Assembly (NCBI GenBank): GCA_035041965.1
Contig: JAPYMA010000735.1
Coordinates: 62,001 to 126,000 of the forward strand
Direction of reading: 5' to 3'
DNA from: Anisakis pegreffii
Taxonomy: Eukaryota > Nematoda > Chromadorea > Rhabditida > Anisakidae
Length of the DNA stretch: 64,000 nt
The first letter of the stretch is position 1; every line of letters begins with the position of its first letter. Of the stretch, positions 1-15,000 are shown piece after piece. The notes under the pieces were generated by a model that was given only the letters and a program-made list of their open reading frames with translations, was not told the DNA's origin and made no database searches. The position numbers were made by a program, and so were the translations under genes.

Positions 1-35
1 CAGAATGATGAATTTAAAACAAACCTCGACCATAC

Positions 36-3000
36 CCGAAAGAATTGTTTCACAGGAAGGGATGTGGTATAAAATTCGTTTTGTCATATCGAGTGTTGGT
101 AATCGTTTTTGTCTTTCAATCATCAACTCTGAACAATACGATATGCCTTTCTTACTGAAACAATTCAAAATCACAATTCAACAAGTCGTCGACCCTCCGA
201 TAAATTATTAGCAGTGTGTTTCATCAACGAGATGAGATTCAATGTAACGTCGACATTATGTGTCGCTCAAGAAAAAAAAACAAGAAATTCTGGCAATATT
301 ACATACTGTAATTGCGGTGCGGCAGTTTGAGTGATCCACTCGAGATCAGTGCTTTTTGTGGAACTACAACCAAGAAATATATCATAGGCAGTCGAGTTCA
401 TCATCCATCTTAACGGACTTGCCACATCATTGCTATCATACGATCGGGTATTTAACACTACAATTTGCATATCATCAATGTTTAGTCATTCACTCATCTA
501 TTGCTGTTACACGAAAATTCAACACACCATAAAACCCAATGAGTGAAAAAAGAAATCGCATGGAGTAGGGTTTGATTTTCACAAACTGTTCGAATTTATT
601 GGAAAAACGAAAGAGCGCGACTCATAAAAAATGGAATGATCCGAAAAATAAGCAGAAAAAAGACGTAAAATATAAAGTAGAGATGAAGCGAAGGAACGTA
701 CATTGTGCAGAAATGGAGTTGTGATTAGATGATGACAGTGATTTGGCATAACATTTGGAACAATTGAGCGGAATATGTTGGGCGATGATATCGCAAGGCA
801 CAAAAGCACGCCCTGGGATGGGCACTGCTGGGGATCGTGCCAGAGCTCGCTGCTCGAGCAATTGTGCACGACGTTTCGCTGCACTCAACGATCTATACCT
901 CCAACAGATCAACGAAAATAAACCAAAAAGAGCATCTAATGCCAGCAGCGGTAATACCAGTAATACTAATGGAAGGCTTTGCACAAATAAATGCACTGCC
1001 AATACAAATAACATTTCACATGCACCTGGAATAATATACAGTTACTTAAACTCATCAAAATACTATACGAAACACGCCGTTCTAATCATGCATGGAAATA
1101 AACGTAATATAATAAAATAAAGATCCGAGTAATGAAGTGCTTAATTTCACTTCATTTCTGGATTAATCAATCACAATTACAAAATCGAATGCTTTTCAAA
1201 GTTGTTCTTGAATTTCAAAAATCAAATGATCAGTAACTAAAGAAGAAATTCACTGAAATGCTTTAAACAATGCGAACGAACCTATAAGTAAATATTTAGT
1301 ACCCTTCCAACGAATCACGCCATTTGCAACGGTTCGCCACGCACTTCGCACATGATGAACCGACTGCCGCAGAGCACGTCGTCCCGTGAGCATCATATAA
1401 GGCAATCTTTGAAATGGGTTCCACAACGCCTCTGACCAACTCTTCTCACCGATTATTACTTCATCTATATAGCTTAATGCTTCCTGAAATTCCATCACCT
1501 ACATTCGAAGTATTTTCATAAATTAGAGTACAAATTGTATGCTATAAAGCACATTTACGAGTGAAATATACAAGTGAATTACCTGAATGGACTGAAGTAC
1601 CGGAACATCATGCATAGCGAGAATGGCATCTAGTAAATCACACGTTCTCCGCCTATCGGGAAGATCGTTTGGATGACCCCGATCCCGCCACTCCGAACGA
1701 CCGAGGAAAACCACCACAAGTTTGGGTGCCTTGCGTGCGGCGAAATGCGCTATCTCAAGAAACGATGTCGCGTTCACAGTTGCCGGATCGAGTACGAACA
1801 AGAACAAGCTTGAATTCTGAAAAGAGAAGACATTTAGGACGTGCAATAAGGAATAGATGTCATTTTCAGATGGTGAACATTAAAGAACACTTCATTCATG
1901 AAATAAGATAATGAGTGATTATTTGTGATGGCATCATGGTTCGATGCCGATCACAAACAACACGTATCTTTCGAACGTGCACAAATTTACTTCCTTAAAC
2001 GCAAGTCATTCTTCTGAATTCAATGAAGTGAACAGATAATCAAATAAACAATCGGTGCTTAACTACGAATCAATTTCGCTTCAAACAAAGTATTCAACTC
2101 GATCAACAATCAAAAATTACGGCTCTTGCAACTGAGTGTGAAAAAAGGAAGAACATCATGAAACAAGATGGATTTCGATTGATTAATCAACCTCTTTGGC
2201 GACGCTTTCTTCGTTGATCATATGTTCGTTCCAAACGCTTCGTTGTGGATCGTAATAGGTTATTGCTCGTTTCTCCAAATACGGTATCACCTATCAAGTG
2301 AAATTCTTTCAGTCTTCTCTTCTTATTCACCACTAGTTGTAACCATCCAATGTAATACTACCTTCTACATGAAATTTATTTCGAAAAGGCACGCAATCAT
2401 TCTAGAAAATAATTTCCACATGTAAACAATTGCCCACAAGACTTCATTCTTATTTTCTTGAGTTTAGAGTAAGTTCGATTCCAAAAATAAATCAGTAGAG
2501 AGGTAAGTGGATTGTTATTATTGGATATCACCTATTACATTTCAATAGTCATCGTACTATACACAATGTGATATCAGTTTGCAAGAGTGCTACGGTTCAA
2601 ATTAGTTCAATTCTTAGTGTAGATACATGAGTTAGTTGAATGTTTCAATGGTCTGATTAAGAGAAGAAGAGTGATCAAAAATCTCGTCTTCGAAGGGAAT
2701 GCATGACATCATACGCAATTAATTGTTTCAATCATTCCGGGTGGAATTCATCATCAATTACTTTGAATTCGCGAACGCATTTTAGGAAATAAAAATAAAG
2801 AAACACCGACATCAATCCGCTAGATAAAAACACCTCGCTGAACAACTGATACGACGTTCAGTCAATATCTCATCAATTCCTTTCCAATTAATCGCACAAA
2901 TTCAAAAAGTAGGAAGTCGAGCAATCATAAACATATACACCTGCTATTTCTTTCATCTACGCAAAGCTACGTCGCAGATTTGTGTTAGCAACAACGACAT

Positions 3001-6000
3001 TTTCCATTTAACACCTCCTCGTAAAAACTTTCAACACACCCACTATGACTTATCATAAAAATTATCGATCACACTTCTATCAGGAAATAGGTTTTTGCTG
3101 TCTTAAAGTGCTGCTAAAAGAATTATTTATCAGCAGCAGCAGCAGCAGCAGCAAATCATCATCCATTTCTTTTTTCTTTGAATGGCTTATTTTAATGCTG
3201 ATAAACTAACACAAATTGATAACACATGAACGTAATGACCTAATGCATCTAAAAATATGATGAACGTCATCAATCATCAAGTAGAAACGATAATTTTTAC
3301 CTGATCTCGCCTCCAAACAGTATTACCACAACTGCCACCCAAAAAGACATCGTAGATTGGTTTAGGCGACGGGTTCGATGACGAGTGTTGTTGCTTCACG
3401 CTAGGATATGGCGAGATCTGAGCAACAGCCAGGTTTGTCTGCAAAAATTATCATGTCAATTGATTGATAATGAAAACCTACATGCAGCTACTCCAAGGAA
3501 TCATCAGCTGTGATCATATGAAAGGAGTGTATTTGAAGAGGAGCGGTTAGGAAGAGAGGGCAGTGTTCAAACAAAACTGAATGAGGATATTACGAATGGA
3601 TTCTAAAAAATCGAGATGGAAATCTTTTTATAATTAACGTTTCTCAATTTGAAGGTCGCTGACGTGAGAAATACGCCGACTTTTGAATAGTATGAAAGGA
3701 GATGTGGGATGATTAATGAAGCGAAATGGTAGTGCGTGTAGGATATAAAAGTGAAATGGACAGCCTCGGAAGGGGTTAAGGATGAAGACTGCAACATGAA
3801 TCATTTGCTGTGATCGTCACACGTTCAGTCATTTATTGAGAACTGAAGCATTTCGAATCGTTCGTAAAACTGGCTTTTAGAAGTTGCTCAACAAGCACAG
3901 TGATGGTAACAATAATAATAACATGAACAGTAATGACAACAGCAATCGAAATGACGAACTTGCTATTAACTGGATTATAATATAATAATGTTTTGCTGGA
4001 GCGTTAAATAAAATGAATGAATCGCACGATGAACGCTGATAAACAATTTCTAACGATCACAAAACAATGGCTGTGCCTCGCAGACATTATGGCTCTTCGC
4101 CACTAAGCTTTGATCACTATCAGAAAACCAAGTACAATAAACACAACGACTGTATCATTTCGAAATAAAAATAATCTTTAAGGATGACATCAAAATCGCT
4201 ATCGGATTATAAACAACACTCCAACCAATAAAATAAAAAACCATGCCGCACACCCAATAAATGAGCAAACAAATCCGACGAAAACACAAAAAATTCACTA
4301 AATGATCGTACGATGATGATGTAACAAACATCTTCAAGATAACGAGCTTCCTAGGGAGCAATAAAAGGAGATGCTGACGTTGTTGAATTAATACGTCGAT
4401 AGATCTAGAAAAAGACAAATTGAAAGAGAGCATTATCGTGATAATTGATAACAAATCTATTATCACTGCTATCACGTTTCTTGCAAGACTGGAATATCAT
4501 ATTAAGGAAAAATTGGTACGATGTTCAAATAAGAGTTCAAACATGAAATTACATTTATTTCATGCTTGAACTCTTATTTGCCCAAAGTTCAATTCACTTT
4601 TTGACTTCTTGGAAAAAATTTCAAAGACTACAGGAGTTATGGAAACAAATCGAGTGGATATAAAAAAGGCGAAAAAATGCTTTGTGAACATTGATAGAAT
4701 GATCGTAAGCGAGCGGGCAGATGTTTTCGAGACAATTACAAATACGGTTCAGACAAGTCGACGACAAACAATTCGCAAGTAAAACGGTATCAAAATTAAC
4801 CGACCGCTTCGTGAATCACTTTCAAGACGAATGCCTTCAAAATAATGAAGTGATTATCGATGTACTCTGATAATTGCTTGCAATCAATCATGGAAAATTG
4901 CTGCTTTTGATGCCATTAGCAATATTGAAACGAATGCAGCTAAAATGTTACAAAAGTCAAATGCAGAGACTGGTGCTGCTCGACTATTTCACATTATCTC
5001 GCAACACGAAAATGTTCGGTGAGCATAGGACAGACCCATGGATGAATGGCAACAATCAAAAAACTTGTCGTAGTATTCTGGCTTATGAACAACGATGCGC
5101 GATAAAAATATCTGCTGCTGAATGATTCCGGGTTTTGGAGCATTTGAAGGAGCATATAACAACCAGACGTATTATGTTCTGTGCTCGTGGACATTACTAG
5201 TGTGCACTTGTGAAGTGGTCAATATTTTTAATGGAGGTATTCGTTGACGGGATGAGAATTGCATTTTCGAGAACGTTTCATTGTTTATGGAGTTCGTTAG
5301 GCAGCAACCATACGACATACAGTGATAATGTTCAACAAATGACGTGAGCACTGCAAGGTATAAGGCAAGAGAAAGTCACTGATTCGGCTCAAAAACTACG
5401 GACGGAAAGCATCACTACTGAAAAAGAAATGAACAGTCAGTCACTGGATAAGTTATTAGTGGCGACGACATCGATATCATTTACGTTCATGACATCAAGT
5501 GGAGAACATCGATAAGAAGGGCACAAAATAAGCAAATATAAACATCCTATTAGTTAGCAATGAAGTGAACCGGGGATGAATCGACTGAATACTGCTCACC
5601 TTTATGGGGCATTGTTTACTGGTGTCAGATGATCGACGTGTCGAGTGACTACTACTCCTGGTGTTGCTATTTTGAAGGAATGTTGTTGTTGTTGTTGTGG
5701 AGGCACTTGCCACCGTAACATTACAGTCGGTACTCATCGGTACCGTATCTCGGATATTTTTCTCGGCATGCACAACTCCGTTGTTTGCCAATAACAACTG
5801 CTGTACATCACAACTGAAACATACAAAACATTACTCCAAGCTATCATATCCCCTTCAACAACCTAAATGCTATCCAATAATCCATTCCACTTCATTACAA
5901 AAGAAAACCTCTCCCTCCCATTCTGAATTGCCAACTAAAAGTTGGTTGCAAAGTATTAAATGAATGAGGTAAAAGTGAGTTTGCTTGGGTGTGTCTTAAG

Positions 6001-9000
6001 ATGTGATAAATGAAACGAGTGCATAGGCAACTCCTCACGCTCATTCCACATGACATTCACATGAGTGAGAGGTGAGTTACGAACAATATTACGAGATGAT
6101 TCGATTGAGATGAAGAAAACAATATCAGCGATTCACTATAATGACGATCACATCATCGCGATAAATCACTTGATTATTAACAATAACACAAATTAAAATC
6201 TCTTCTCGATTACTTGATGACGCCGTATAGAAGAAGCACATACACATCATATGCAAGGAATATTTCAGATATAATCGGCGGATCACAGCTTTCAAACAGA
6301 TGCAAATGCTAAAATCAATGAAATGAGGAAAGCACCTACTTGCAACTCATAGCTGCATCCAACATTCTGAAGTAGCATTCAACGAGACGAGACGCTTCAA
6401 AAATCAGATGCAGAGAATAACTCGGAACAATTAGGATTGATCACAGATGATCATAAAACTTTGAATAACAACTCGGACTGTGCATAAAGTTTGCTCATAA
6501 ACAAGTTTCGCCCACAAGGTATGGAAGGGGGACCATCGCAAATTGAATCACAAATGAATGAGCTTCGTTCTGCTCTCGACTATATTTGCAAACCATGAAT
6601 GATTAATAAGTTCTTTATACCTGATTCAATCTTCTGTTATCTCCTCACGGATATCATTAAAAATGCACGATCTAGAGCCTAACAAATATTACACTTCAAA
6701 TAACAATTCAATTCAAACACTAAAACACAACGGAAATTATTGCAGCATAACGAGAGATTGTTCTGCTAAAAATTCAAATTGCCTCATAGAATGTGTAGGT
6801 GGAAGGTGCATTAGTAAATTGTTAACATATTCTTAGTACATAGATCGTTAATGATCATCATGAAATTGGAATGAATCACGAAACAAATTCATAATGGATG
6901 TAATCTCGTTATTGATTGCTCTGAACGGATGAGAGGATAAGTATCATATGCTCAGCGCCAAGAACACATAATTGGATAAAAAGTTGTGGATGTATTTTTG
7001 GATTCATTACACAAATATTTAAGGAATGAAAGACTATCCAAGAAAGACACGAAGCGCTCAAATGAAAAAAATGTTGCTTGCGAAAACGTTTGTAGCACTC
7101 GTGAACGCTTAAACTGAACAAAAGACACATAAGTGAGCAAAGAACAGAGCATCGTCATGCAATGATTCTGGAATCACTGTTATACACCGATGAAAGCAAT
7201 GTGCTACTCTCTTTATACGTCCTAGCAAGAGTCAAATGAATCGAAGATTTGTTTGACACGGCTATGAGCACGTCTTGAAAGCCGTGTCAAACATCTCCAA
7301 CAAAAAAAAACAACGCAATTCGATTGCATTCATAACAAATAATTTCGGCACAACCAAACACAAACAAGCATATAATTACAGGTGCACATGTGAACGCTTG
7401 CTAAAAGGAAATGTAAACGCTTAAAAATAAACAACTCATTAAAAATCGTTCTATTCAAAAACTCTTAATAATTACTATCCAAACACTATTTAATAACGGT
7501 CATTGCCTGAATTTTTTTTTATTTTTACAAACAACTTCGTAGCGGATTATTCAAGTAGACTCGCCGAATCAATCTACGATCCTATGCCCCATGACTCATA
7601 AGCGTATTCAAAAAGCTTTACCATCTCTCGTCAACAAGCTGAAATGCGTTAATTAATCATTTCTCATCAGCCAGTGCTTTATTTGTCTCGTCAATATAAT
7701 ACTCATATCATTATCAGTATGCTTCGGATGAGGTATCTATCCTTCCTTGTCGCAGTTGTTAGGCAACTACTGCAGCAGCAGCAGCATTCACACCAACACA
7801 AACCTCTCTGCGCTCCTTCTCGACTTTTATCACAAACATCGATTCAATTCAAGCACACGTCATATGACATCATCAGCAAGCGAATAAACGACCGAAGAAC
7901 GTTGTCTTCCATTGATTGATTATTCGATTCACTTCCAATATATTCTCCTTTTACTTCACAACTTTATAAACTAACGCTAATTTACCGCCGCTGTCTGTCA
8001 CACAAACATCATCCACCCACAAAAATAAACTACTATTTCGAATTCTACTTTGCCTCAACGTTTCATGCCTGTATCAGTGAAATATAATAAATACAAGGCA
8101 TCGATTAAGAGGTGTTTGCAGTAGGTTATTCACTCAAATATACATCTTAATATAACATCTGTCCAATTATGTCATAAAGCATACATAATGCCTTCACTTC
8201 AAACTACCGACCGACAACAGCCTCTCGTACTATTGCCTTCTGGTGTCGCAGCGTGATGAGATGAAGATTCGATCAAGAAACATGATTTATTACATGCGAA
8301 TTCATGGTGAATGCTAGGATCTCTTTGTATGACGGGCAAAGGCGTAAAATGGTCCCAGGAAGAGTATGATGGTTAGGTCATAGAAGAAGTGAGATTTTAG
8401 GAGATGGAAGCAATGATACAAGCAATGAACGCATCCGGTGAGAGAGCTGACTTATTTTATGAAGAAACAACTCAACGGAATTGGTGCAATTCATTGCTCA
8501 CTATAGTGAAATTTGGTACGCAAGTTGAAATGTACGAAGAGGGAACGGAACGTCCATCAATTTGGACGTTGAAAATTTTATGAGCATATGGAATGGAAAA
8601 TGAATATCAAATTTGCAAAGTGATATCACTCAACGACAAAATGCTGCTTTCAAATGAAATGTTTTAGAGAGGGAGACGATATCTGAAAAAGGACAGTGAC
8701 AACCCAAACATCTTCTGAGCGAAATAAAAGAGAATCATTCACTTTTATAACCACCAACATCAGTGGAACCGGACCGCAGCGAAGCAAAGCCCATCATAAT
8801 ATTACAAACAACAAATAAGATCGCAAACATCATTCGAGCGCAATCAACCCCACAAAAAACGCAACAAAAACACAAATTCCACTTCACGATCAAAGAGCAA
8901 TAAAACCGAATAATGAATAGCTTCAAAGAAGTGTGATAATTTTTGACTTAATTGTACAATACAATCAAATAACCAATCCTCTTCGAACATCACAATTTTT

Positions 9001-12000
9001 CATACTCAATTAATGAATATACGATGACTGTCGATGTGCAAAGTAAATTAATACTGTAATATTAAAAAAAGTTACAACTATTCCACAATCAAAAGTTCAT
9101 TCAGTTTGCACAATAAAAAAGTTATCAAGGTACACACTACACTTCTACATCACGCAATAAAATTTTACGAAGATTCACTTCGAAAAAATGAATATTTCTG
9201 ATCAATTCGATATCATTAACATCGTAATTATGATAGTATCCTCATGAAACTTTTTTACATTCAAATAAACAAAATTTTCACCCAGAAAACTATCTCAAAA
9301 TTTCGAGCGCAAACATGCAAATGAAGCAGAATAATACCGTATCAACGCGAGGAGACGATCCACCCACCCATCAATGCGTTCTGCTCGAGCACACAACACC
9401 CAATCAGAATGTAGCATGCAAGACTCTTACTGTACACACTGAAATTCAAAGGGTGCATTGCCATTATGAGCCTACAACCGGTAACAGTGCACAACCACCT
9501 TAAACCCTTCCGCTTGAGTTGTGCACATGTTAGTGGCCCGTAATAAGTCTGTCACTAGGTAATTACAAGAGGAGTTTGGGAAAAAGCTTGGTGAAACAGC
9601 GCAATAATGACAATTTGGATCGCTTTCTGCTTTGATGTTTGAAGGCGAAAACAATTTGAAATTGAAGTCATGTTAAAATGCCAGGTTACGTTGAAAAATA
9701 GTGCCAGTTCAACGGGAAAATTCAAATAAACATTAAACTGATGGTAATATGTTGAAACTAAACAGGTGTTTTTACTCAGAAAATTGTAGTCGAATGATCG
9801 CGGCTTGAATGCGTTAAGATTTTCGCAAAGAAAAACATTTCACTTTACTTTATGGAGTGAAATGCTTTATAAAATTTCGACGAGCAAACGTGAGATGTTC
9901 TTTTCGGATCGCTCATTTAAATTTGTGGACAATATCCATCGCCGTTTCAACGAAACAGTCCGTTTCGCAGAGTTTTAGCATCAAAGAGGAGACGAATAAT
10001 CGAAGATGCATCATAAAATTTAGATAAATACATCTATCTAATATTGCTGATTATCGTTCGTGCTGCTGTACATTCTTCCATTTGAACTGATGACGATGTC
10101 TTAACAATGAGGATAGATGACGTGATGTCTTATATTCAAATGAAATGAACACAGAAAAGGCTAAGGATAGAAATAGGCACGGCACGCCTATTGCCTCATC
10201 TTACTAAAAATAGAACTAAGTTAGCTGCTGCTGTTACTGCTAGTGTGAAATAATGAATATCAGCCATAATGTTACTAAACGAAGAGCAACTATAATATAC
10301 AACAACAATAGCAAACAGATGAGGAGCGAATATTTTACTTCGTGAATACTTCAACGAAACCGATTCTGACGATTCTATTTGAGGATGCTCGAAAAATTGA
10401 ACGAGATAAAACTTCAAAATCATTGTCAAGTGATGATATTCAAGAGGTCAATATTGTCACAATAAAACAATCTCAATTTGATGCACATGAGAATGAGACT
10501 CATTTGAAGGTAATCAATTGATTCGTAACGATTCACACTGAAAATTACTTCTGCAGACGTTCCGAACTGCTGTTTGCCTTTGTCTGATTCAAAATCACAT
10601 TCAGATTACATCCGGTTGGCTGTGGCGGCAGAAAGAGAACGATACTTATTTAATAATTTTATTGCATTCACGTGGATAATATAATGAAGAATTAATAGCA
10701 TATTCATTTGCTCCATTCTTTAATGGGGCAAAGCAAGTTATTTGAATAAGAAGAATATTCTAAAAGAGATTCTCGGTTACCGACGACGATATGTAGATGA
10801 GAGGAAATGACGAGAGTAAGGAACGATGTCAATAAGGAACACAATGACGTTTTCATAAATAGAACAGCAGCAGCAGCGAAAGATATTTATTTGTGCAATG
10901 AACATGTTACTCGCAACGCTGAAATTATTATGACACCGTTGCACTGCATTCGTTTTCATGCACAAAACAATCAGAATAACGAGGCGATTAGTTCACAAGC
11001 AAGTCACTTTTCAGCATGAGACTGCTATTTTGTGTCATTTTCAAGCAACAATTTAAAAAGTAATGAACTGAAAGACAAAGGTGTTGTATTGACGAAATAA
11101 GATAACTTACATTAAGCCGATGCACATTGCCTTGAGAGAGGGATGTGATGAAGAAATTCTGATGTGAAGAATTAATGCTGATGTGAAGAAGGTGTGCTGA
11201 ATGAATGAAGAAGTTTCAAATCAGTGAAACAATTTCAGAGGGACTGAGCGGTTTGATTATAGATCAACACTTTTATAGTGTTTTGAGATGAAGAAAAGAG
11301 CGCTGATTGATAACACTGTTTATAGCAGCACATCAAGTGATGATGATGATGATCCACTGATGTCTTAATGAGAAACGATCACTTATTACATAAACATATC
11401 GATAGCACTTCAAAAGATAGCACTTCCATTGTGAAATTAATCATACACTATTCTTCGCAACGCAAAAAAACGGTACGACACAACTGATAAAAATTGAATT
11501 GCATCCGACAACCCCACATCAGTTATTATCACTCCTTCAACAATCAGTTCGTGTTCAAACGCAAATTTATTTCCACTGAAACTGATTCTGTGTTGCAGTG
11601 AACAAATCGACTAGATTTGTAAATGATTAAATTTATCATTTCATCAGGACAGCTGGCCATAAAATTGTGGGCGAAAAAATACAATGTGCTACACTTTAGC
11701 GGTATTTTTTTGGAATTTGTAAACTGAACTGAGCATCGTCATTTGTTATGGACGAGTAAACAAGTGCACACCCAGATGAATCAGAGAATAAAATCCTTCT
11801 TATCACTGCTTTACATGCACTCGTAAACGTTGATAACAACGAAATTTGTGATGCGTCTTAATAGTGGAAACGAAAAAAATTGAACGAAAAAAACTTTTCG
11901 ATTTGAAATTAATATTAGAAATTAAGATACATCAAAAAACTTGAAAAGATCTAAAGTCAACAATTAATTCACCACGACAAATGAAAGGATACAGGGCCAT

Positions 12001-15000
12001 ACATCAAAAATAAAATTAGAACTGCTCTTGTTTATCAAAGTGACGAGCATTAAGTGAGTGATACGAAACGATCAGCTGACTACGAACTGAATATGATTTG
12101 CAGTGAAGCGCTCAGGCTCGATGAAACATGAAATTTTTGACGGAAATTCAATTATCTCAACTTAGTCACTCAAAAAAAGTGTGAATTGACCATCGGAAAC
12201 AATCTGAACACGGAAGCACTCACTCGATAAGGTATTCGCTACTCACCGATCACTTAATCGCGACATATGCAGTGTGACGAACAAAGTTTTCAAATGCATA
12301 AATTAAATGCACTTGGTTATGCCGGTTGCTATTTGAACAGGCGAGTGCAATACACTCAAAACTAATTAATCATTTCACTCTGTCTTCGATACGATGATAT
12401 CATCATCCTTACAACAATTTCATTCATTTACCACGTATTCGTTTCCAACAAATAAGAGGTAAACGTTTTATTGGAAAATGTATATGGTGATACTGTTGGG
12501 TGCATTATGAGATTTTCATTTTTTGTTGGTCGTTGCGTTCATCAATCGAAAAAGGATGGCCAAAAACGGTCATAAATGGAAATAATGCCATATTATTAAT
12601 AAAACGAGCATTGTTATTGATACATGGTCGCCAACGCCAATAATGTTCTGCTCAAACCACCTTCACCACCAACGCCAATAATGCCGGTGGTACCCACTTA
12701 TTATTATTACGCACTCACCATATCAATACTGCGCACTGATAGTTTAAAAGTTTTAGCAGATATCCATTCACTGCTCGCTATAAAAACATCAACACATCAC
12801 TTCACCAGCCCTTTTTACATCACAAAACGTCATTCATCTAAACTAAATTCCAAATTCATCAATTCGTTTAAGTGCCCCCTCCATCATCCACTGTAACGTT
12901 GTTGTCAACTATCTCAACGCTTCTATTAATCGTGTAGTGCTTGTGAGTCCTCACAGCAGGAATTTACCCACTTTTGGAGGTGTCAGAAGGGTAATGGAGG
13001 GGACCGGGAAATTAGAGTTCTGACGTTATGCCTAGTAATAGTATTATTGTAGCAGGATGAAAAGAATAAACGATGAAAACGATGAAAAAAAGAATTTGTT
13101 CTACTCTGATATTTGTGTGCAGTGAACGTGAGCAAACGGCGACTATCGTCACACACCTGGATGCGATATTTATTTGCTGATTCCAGGTCGTTTCTGTGAT
13201 CAACTTGACGTTTGTATAAACATATATTTGCATTATATCTCGTCGGATTTAAATATTTGCACGATTAATTTTGAGTGCAGTAAAGCACGAACACCATCTG
13301 TTTCATTAGGTGCTATTCAAACACGAATGGACAGGTGAGTGGATCGAAATGTCGAGTTGTTGGAATTCATGCTGAAGTTATAGAATGAACTTGTATGAAT
13401 TTGTCTAAATACCCAGAAGTGCACTTGGACGAGTGGGCGCTGACGAGAGAAATTACCTTTGCAACTAAGTTGGTGATTTATGATAATGAATGCAGATAGT
13501 GATAACCAGTTGAATGATGTCACTTAGAGATGGGATGGGATGGAATGGAAGCGATGACGTGTCGGATTAGTGTTGACTTACATGGATTAGGGACAAGCGA
13601 TTGGTTCTTCGAGTTGGATATATGAAAAGAGAATGCATCCTGCATAAGACGAGATAAACGCTTGCACTGAAATGCAGCATACGTTCGGGTCATGAAAATG
13701 AACGACGAGAAACTGCTATCACCCGAAAAGGGGAGACATCGAGGAGAGAAAGAACAACTTTCGAAGAGTTATTCACTTCGAAATTTCCAGAAAAAATACC
13801 GAAAGATGAAATGAATGAATGGAAGAACCAAAGACGCAACGAAAGACACAATCGCTGTCATTGGCTTAAATTCAATCGCAATTATTCACGTATTGGAAAC
13901 TGAATCAAATCAGTTTATCTGAGAATTCGGTGAGTGAACGCAATATTGCGATACGGAGCAAGAAGGTGGGCATATCACTTGAAACAGACAACATCAGCGG
14001 AAACCAAGACAAATTTAATAGTAAACGTAAGAAACGAATGAACAACATTCGAGAAAGACACGCACATACAGCATACAAACACTGATTTGTGATTGTTTTC
14101 GAACTTTAATTGCTATGGTTAAAATCGAACTTGTAATTGCTATCGTAATATAATCTTCTTGCAAAAGTGGTTGTACTCTGCATTTTGCATCCATTTTGGA
14201 ATTGAGAAATAAACGAGTGTCAATTAAACGAAATAATTGAATAATCACAACGAATGCAATGAGTAAAACGAGTGACGTGATGCATGTCTTTGCTTTTTTG
14301 AACGTACATTTAGATTGGATGGTGGGTGGTGTACCAACAAATGTGCGAATATGAGTGTGTATTTGGTTTAGTTTAGAGTTATTATACTTAGGGTGGTGGA
14401 TGGATGGATGGATGGCTCAGGGCATATGAATACATACATATGTTTGCATGAATATGAAAATGATAGGATGGATCAGAGAAGAATGAGATAGATTCCCTCT
14501 GCTGCTCTTATCCAACCAACCAACCCTCCGTAACGTGAAATCACTCGTTATCCACACTCACATCCATAGCTATTCGCTCCTACAAATACACCACGTCATC
14601 GAAAGCACACACTCGGCTCTTCTACTCACACATTCATCGCTCGTATAATCTCAAGCAATTGTTCACTTCTACTGACCACATTAAGCTGTATATTTGTTCA
14701 CGTTCATTTCACTGCTGCAAGTTTTCAGTTCTAGCAAATAACAGCACGAAAACTATTACGCAAGTCACTGCCAATGAAACGATGTCACTGGCAGCAAATA
14801 AACTTTGAAGTGGCGATTAGATGAGAGATTAACAGGACATTTTAAATTCATAATTGAATCAATCACTGAAATAAACGAACGAATAAATCAAACCGACTGC
14901 TAATTTGAAGTAATGCTAACGATTCGTAGCTATCACAGAATAAATACCACACAATGTGATACCAATATGATACGATACGATGTATTGTATGAATAAAATG

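Noticed and set aside
5..211. 68-codon plus-strand ORF at the left edge
   Set aside because: It is antisense to exon 36-154 of the olrn-1-like gene, which has splice and homology support.
622..702. Read-through end of the olrn-1 exon to a stop at 622
   Set aside because: A GTACGT donor at 701 joins in phase to an exon that encodes a second Raw repeat, so the hydrophobic read-through tail is intronic.
12624..12896. 90-codon plus-strand ORF
   Set aside because: Low-complexity, no splice or start context, no recognisable domain.
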